Of a DNA stretch of 10,423 nucleotides, positions 7,848 to 10,423 are shown in pieces (the stretch's first letter is position 1; every line of letters starts with the position of its first letter). Under the pieces are notes generated by a model that made no database searches, was not told the DNA's origin, and saw only the letters and a list, made by a program, of their open reading frames with translations. Origin of the DNA: Zoogloea sp. (GTDB taxonomy: Bacteria > Pseudomonadota > Gammaproteobacteria > Burkholderiales > Rhodocyclaceae); the NCBI GenBank assembly GCA_016790385.1, contig JAEUNV010000650.1:1-10423 (forward strand), read 5' to 3'. The translations under genes and the position numbers were made by a program.

Positions 7848-7926
7848 GGCTGGCGTCATGACATGCCATGGCTCAGTCCATCAGTCCCTCTGGTAGACTC
7901 CCGCCACCCCCCGACAAGACCGCACC
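7848..7926 (+). other. 79-bp intergenic gap between the two gene blocks
   Basis: This is the only appreciable non-coding stretch in the window. It contains an 8-bp perfect palindrome GCCATGGC (7865-7872) and a promoter-like TGGTAGACT further on. A C-rich run precedes the GTG start of the ketosynthase. No hairpin followed by a T run was seen, so there is no support for a rho-independent terminator. No clear Shine-Dalgarno sequence is visible before the GTG at 7927. Confidence 0.7.
7891..7899 (+). promoter_or_regulatory. Candidate extended -10 promoter element for the ketosynthase block
   Basis: The string TGGTAGACT contains an extended -10 TG and a hexamer TAGACT that matches TATAAT at four of six positions. 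A start site near 7906 would give a short leader before GTG 7927. The bases 16-18 upstream of the hexamer do not resemble TTGACA. A good -35-like ATGACA (7858-7863) lies about 30 bp away, too far to pair with it. This is a weak prediction. Confidence 0.3.
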
Positions 7927-9120
7927 GTGACACCACTCCACCTTGCCCATCACACCGTCAGCTGCTGTGCAGGCGATGGCCTGGAAGCGCTGCGCCTTGC
8001 GCTCCGCAATGGCACCAGCGGTCTGCGCCCCTACCGCATAGAGGGGCTGGGCACCGACACCTGGATCGGCGAGGTCCACGGGCTCGATGACACCCCCCTG
8101 CCCGCACCGCAGGCCGGCTTCGATTGCCGCAACAACCGGCTCGCCCGGCGCGGCCTTGCCGCCGACGGCTTCGAGGACGCCATCCGCCGCCGCATTGCCC
8201 ATCATGGCCCACGGCGCGTGGGGGTTGTCCTCGGCACCAGCACTTCGGGCATCCTCAGCACCGAGCTGGCCTATCGCCAGCGCGCCTCCGAAGGTGGCCC
8301 GCTGCCCTCCAGCCTGAACTATCGGGGCAGCCACAGCACCTATTCCCTGGCTGATTTCGTGCGCACCTGGCTGGCCATCGAAGGTCCGGCCTACGTCGTC
8401 TCCACCGCCTGCTCATCGTCGGCCAAGGCCTACGCCGCCGCGGCAAGACTGATCCATGCAGGCCTGATCGATGCCGCGCTCGTGGGCGGGGTCGACAGCC
8501 TGTGCTTCACCACCCTGCACGGCTTTGCCTCCCTCGAACTCACCTCGCCCGAGCCCTGCCGACCCTACGATGCCGCCCGCTCGGGCATCTCCATCGGCGA
8601 GGCCGCGGCCTTCGCCTTTCTGGAGCGCCCCGCCGACAGCCTCGATGCCGACGCAGTGCTGCTGCTGGGCTGCGGTGAGTCCAGCGACGCCTACCACATG
8701 TCCTCACCCCACCCTGAAGGCCTCGGAGCACGCCTGGCCATGGAGGGGGCGCTGGCCCAGGCCGGCCTGGACACCGCCGACATCGACTACATCAATCTCC
8801 ACGGCACCGCCACGCCCAACAACGACTCGGCCGAAGGGCACGCCGTCGCCAGCCTGTTCGGCACACGGGTCGCAGCCAGCTCCACCAAGGGCGTCACCGG
8901 GCACACGCTGGGCGCCGCAGGGGCGCTGGAGATCAGCATCAGTGCGGTGGCCCTGGCAGAGGGTTTGCTGCCGGGCAGCGTACACACACGGAAGCTCGAC
9001 CCGTCCATCCCCATCGACTATGTGCTTGCCTCGCGCGACGCTCCCCTGAACCGCGCCATGAGCAACTCCTTCGGCTTCGGTGGCAGCAACTGCAGTGTGA
9101 TCATCGGGAGGGCCGGATGA
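7927..9120 (+). CDS. Beta-ketoacyl-ACP synthase, KS subunit (ApeO-like)
   Basis: The 397-residue condensing enzyme has a complete FabB/FabF-type Cys-His-His triad. The nucleophile is C162 in S-T-A-C-S-S-S, the first histidine is H292 in L-H-G-T-A-T-P-N-N-D, and K321/H326 lie in K-G-V-T-G-H-T-L-G-A-A-G-A. The C-terminal N-S-F-G-F-G-G-S-N motif is also intact. The enzyme should catalyse decarboxylative Claisen condensation of malonyl-ACP with the growing polyene chain. The start is GTG 7927: homology begins immediately, although no good ribosome site is visible. It overlaps the following chain length factor by ATGA. In characterised APE systems the ApeO ketosynthase forms a heterodimer with the chain length factor ApeC. 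The adjacency of the two genes here supports the same pairing. A paralogous ketosynthase (ApeR type) may lie outside the window. Confidence 0.93.
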   Translation: MTPLHLAHHTVSCCAGDGLEALRLALRNGTSGLRPYRIEGLGTDTWIGEVHGLDDTPLPAPQAGFDCRNNRLARRGLAADGFEDAIRRRIAHHGPRRVGVVLGTSTSGILSTELAYRQRASEGGPLPSSLNYRGSHSTYSLADFVRTWLAIEGPAYVVSTACSSSAKAYAAAARLIHAGLIDAALVGGVDSLCFTTLHGFASLELTSPEPCRPYDAARSGISIGEAAAFAFLERPADSLDADAVLLLGCGESSDAYHMSSPHPEGLGARLAMEGALAQAGLDTADIDYINLHGTATPNNDSAEGHAVASLFGTRVAASSTKGVTGHTLGAAGALEISISAVALAEGLLPGSVHTRKLDPSIPIDYVLASRDAPLNRAMSNSFGFGGSNCSVIIGRAG

Positions 9121-9923
9121 GCGCCCCGGTGTCCCTGAGCGCATGGATTGAGGGCGTCGGCCTGATTGCCCCGGGCCTGCCCGACTGGGCCCATGGCGCA
9201 GCGGTGCTGGCCGGCCGGGACGCCCACCTACTGGCCCCGAGCGTGCTCCCTGCGCCCATGGTGCTGCCGCCCAATGAACGCCGACGCGCCAGCCGCGTGG
9301 TGCGCGTGGCCCTGGCCAGCGGCCTGGCGGCCCTGGAGCAGGCCGGCATGGCGCCATCCGGGGTGGCTGCGGTTTTTGCCGCTTCAACAGCGGACGGCCA
9401 CAACTGTCACGCCCTGTGCGAAACCCTGGCATCCAGCGACCAGCGGGTCTCGCCGACGCGCTTCCACAACTCCCTGCACAACACCCCGGCGGGCTACTGG
9501 AGCATTGCCACCGGGGCCATGGCGGCCAGTCAGTCCCTGTGCGCTTCCGATGCCAGCTTTGCGGCGGGCCTGATCGAAACCCTGGTGCAGATCCACGCCA
9601 CCAATGCACCCTGCGTGCTGATTGCCTACGACGCGGAATATCCGGAGCCCCTTGCCAGCCTGCGCCCCATCCCCGACGCCGCCGGCATCAGCCTGGCACT
9701 CGGCCCCAGGCCCAGCCCCCGCAGCCTGGCGCGCCTGGACATCCGCCTTGGTGATGGTGCCGCAACCCGGCTGGGCACGCCCTCCCTGGAAACCCTGCGC
9801 ACGGCCATCCCGGCCCTGCGTGGCCTGCCCCTGCTTGAGGCCCTGGCCTCCGCCCGCGGCGGCGAGCTCAACCTGGAATACCTCGCCCCCCTGAGCCTCC
9901 ACCTCACCCTGAGCCCATGCTAG
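9117..9923 (+). CDS. Half-length ketosynthase-like chain length factor (ApeC-like, Ketoacyl-synt_2)
   Basis: This 268-residue protein resembles only the N-terminal half of a ketosynthase. It lacks the HGT and GHxxGAAG histidine regions, so it cannot be a complete condensing enzyme. The segment N-S-L-H-N-T-P-A-G-Y-W-S-I-A-T-G (near residues 120-135) and the later D-A-S-F-A-A-G-L stretch are characteristic of the short chain length factors of aryl polyene clusters. Such proteins pair with the active ketosynthase and set polyene length. A cysteine (C142 in Q-S-L-C-A-S-D) falls near the place of the ketosynthase nucleophile. The start at 9117 has a strong Shine-Dalgarno GGGAGGG (9106-9112) and an ATGA overlap. 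Its TAG stop overlaps the next gene by seven bases. In the E. coli-type cluster the equivalent gene sits at the other end, beside an acyltransferase and ACPs. Confidence 0.85.
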   Translation: MSAPVSLSAWIEGVGLIAPGLPDWAHGAAVLAGRDAHLLAPSVLPAPMVLPPNERRRASRVVRVALASGLAALEQAGMAPSGVAAVFAASTADGHNCHALCETLASSDQRVSPTRFHNSLHNTPAGYWSIATGAMAASQSLCASDASFAAGLIETLVQIHATNAPCVLIAYDAEYPEPLASLRPIPDAAGISLALGPRPSPRSLARLDIRLGDGAATRLGTPSLETLRTAIPALRGLPLLEALASARGGELNLEYLAPLSLHLTLSPC

Positions 9924-10354
9924 ACCGCCACGCCATTGCCGCCCGCATCCCGCACCAGGGCACCATGAGCCTCCTCGACGCGGTGGTCGAATGGGACGCC
10001 ACCGGCATCCGCTGCACAGCAGTCAGTCACCGGCAGGCGAACAATCCGTTGCGTCACGCCGGGCGCCTGGGTGTCGCCGCGGGGATTGAATATGCCGCTC
10101 AGGCCATGGCCGTGCACGGCGGCCTGCTGGCTGCCGACAATGCCCCTCCGCGCCAGGGTTACCTGGCCAGCGTGCGCCAGGTACAGTTTCACGTGTCTTA
10201 CCTGGACGAACTGCCTGCCGACCTCCAGATCTCCGCCGAACGCCTGTCCGGCGATGCCACCCAGGTGCTCTACCGCTTCGCTCTTTCGAGTGGCGACACC
10301 CCCGTGCTGGACGGCCGTGCAGCGGTGATCCTCGATGCCGGAGCCCTGCCATGA
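9917..10354 (+). CDS. Hotdog-fold 3-hydroxyacyl-ACP dehydratase (ApeP-like)
   Basis: The 145-residue protein fits the ApeP/FabZ-like hotdog dehydratases. It has an early I-P-H-Q-G-T-M-S-L-L-D motif (H13 as likely catalytic His), then N-N-P-L-R and G-I-E-Y-A-A-Q-A-M-A at the central helix. E58 is the likely acidic partner. It should dehydrate 3-hydroxyacyl-ACP intermediates to the trans-enoyl form during each polyene extension cycle. In studied APE systems ApeP works together with ApeI; here the ApeI-like partner is the C-terminal domain of the ligase fusion in block 1. The ATG at 9917 overlaps the chain length factor by seven bases, and the stop overlaps the reductase by ATGA. The catalytic residues are assigned by family analogy rather than alignment. 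Confidence 0.88.
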   Translation: MLDRHAIAARIPHQGTMSLLDAVVEWDATGIRCTAVSHRQANNPLRHAGRLGVAAGIEYAAQAMAVHGGLLAADNAPPRQGYLASVRQVQFHVSYLDELPADLQISAERLSGDATQVLYRFALSSGDTPVLDGRAAVILDAGALP

Positions 10355-10423
10355 GACGCGCCCTCGTCACCGGCGCCAGCGGTGGTATCGGGGCTGCCAT
10401 CGCCCGGCGTCTGGGTGCAGACG
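10351..10423 (+). CDS. 3-ketoacyl-ACP reductase, N-terminus (FabG/ApeQ-like), truncated at window end
   Basis: Only 24 residues are inside the window. They start M-R-R-A-L-V and run into T-G-A-S-G-G-I-G (residues 7-14), the TGxxxGxG dinucleotide-binding loop of short-chain dehydrogenases, followed by A-A-I-A-R-R-L. A Shine-Dalgarno-like GGAG (10340-10343) lies seven bases before the ATG, which overlaps the previous stop. A FabG-type NADPH-dependent ketoreductase directly after the ApeP-like dehydratase matches the usual APE order (ApeQ). Catalytic Ser-Tyr-Lys residues lie beyond the window, so only the fold and the position support the function. Confidence 0.85.
   Translation, partial: MRRALVTGASGGIGAAIARRLGAD

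Noticed and set aside
7858..7863. ATGACA as a -35 box for the ketosynthase block
   Set aside because: It is a five-of-six match to TTGACA, but no convincing -10 lies 16-18 bp downstream and the TAGACT hexamer is about 30 bp away.
7865..7872. GCCATGGC palindrome as an operator
   Set aside because: Eight bases with no extended symmetry and no second copy seen in the gap; such a site is likely by chance in GC-rich DNA.

Overview
The window is the inside of one gene cluster and is cut at both ends. The DNA is GC-rich, and every complete gene and both partial end genes lie on the + strand. Product families and order match an aryl polyene (APE, xanthomonadin-like) biosynthetic cluster. These clusters make a membrane-bound, carotenoid-like polyene by type II polyketide/fatty-acid chemistry in Gram-negative bacteria. 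The signal peptide of a LolA-like periplasmic carrier, the LpxL-type acyltransferase and the RND/MMPL exporter all imply an outer membrane. A beta- or gammaproteobacterium is the most likely host; genus cannot be read from the sequence alone.

Layout. Block 1 (1-7847) holds, in order: the end of an acyl carrier protein; a six-helix membrane protein (ApeG/COG4648 type); an acyl/aryl-ACP ligase fused to a hotdog dehydratase (ApeH-ApeI type); an LpxL-like acyltransferase; a LolA-like carrier; an MMPL exporter; a NodB-type polysaccharide deacetylase; and a class I SAM methyltransferase. Block 2 (7927-10423) holds a ketosynthase (ApeO type), a half-length ketosynthase-like chain length factor (ApeC type), a hotdog dehydratase (ApeP type) and the start of a FabG-like ketoreductase (ApeQ type). 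Within each block neighbouring genes overlap by 1-7 bases, or in one case are one base apart. The only real intergenic gap is 79 bp (7848-7926), which carries a weak promoter candidate.

How the genes work together (inference from known APE systems). The ligase loads an aromatic acid onto an ACP. KS plus chain length factor extend it with malonyl-ACP. The FabG-like reductase and the two dehydratases (the ligase-fused domain and the ApeP-like protein) reduce and dehydrate each keto group to build the conjugated polyene. The methyltransferase probably decorates the aryl head. The acyltransferase and deacetylase probably act on a lipid or sugar anchor. The MMPL pump and LolA-like carrier probably move the finished lipid to the outer membrane.

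The points most worth a second look are the ligase-dehydratase fusion, the NodB deacetylase with no glycosyltransferase in view, the D-to-N asymmetry in the transporter's proton-relay motif, and the half-length chain length factor that keeps a cysteine near the ketosynthase nucleophile position. No RNA genes, mobile elements, CRISPR arrays or long repeats were seen.
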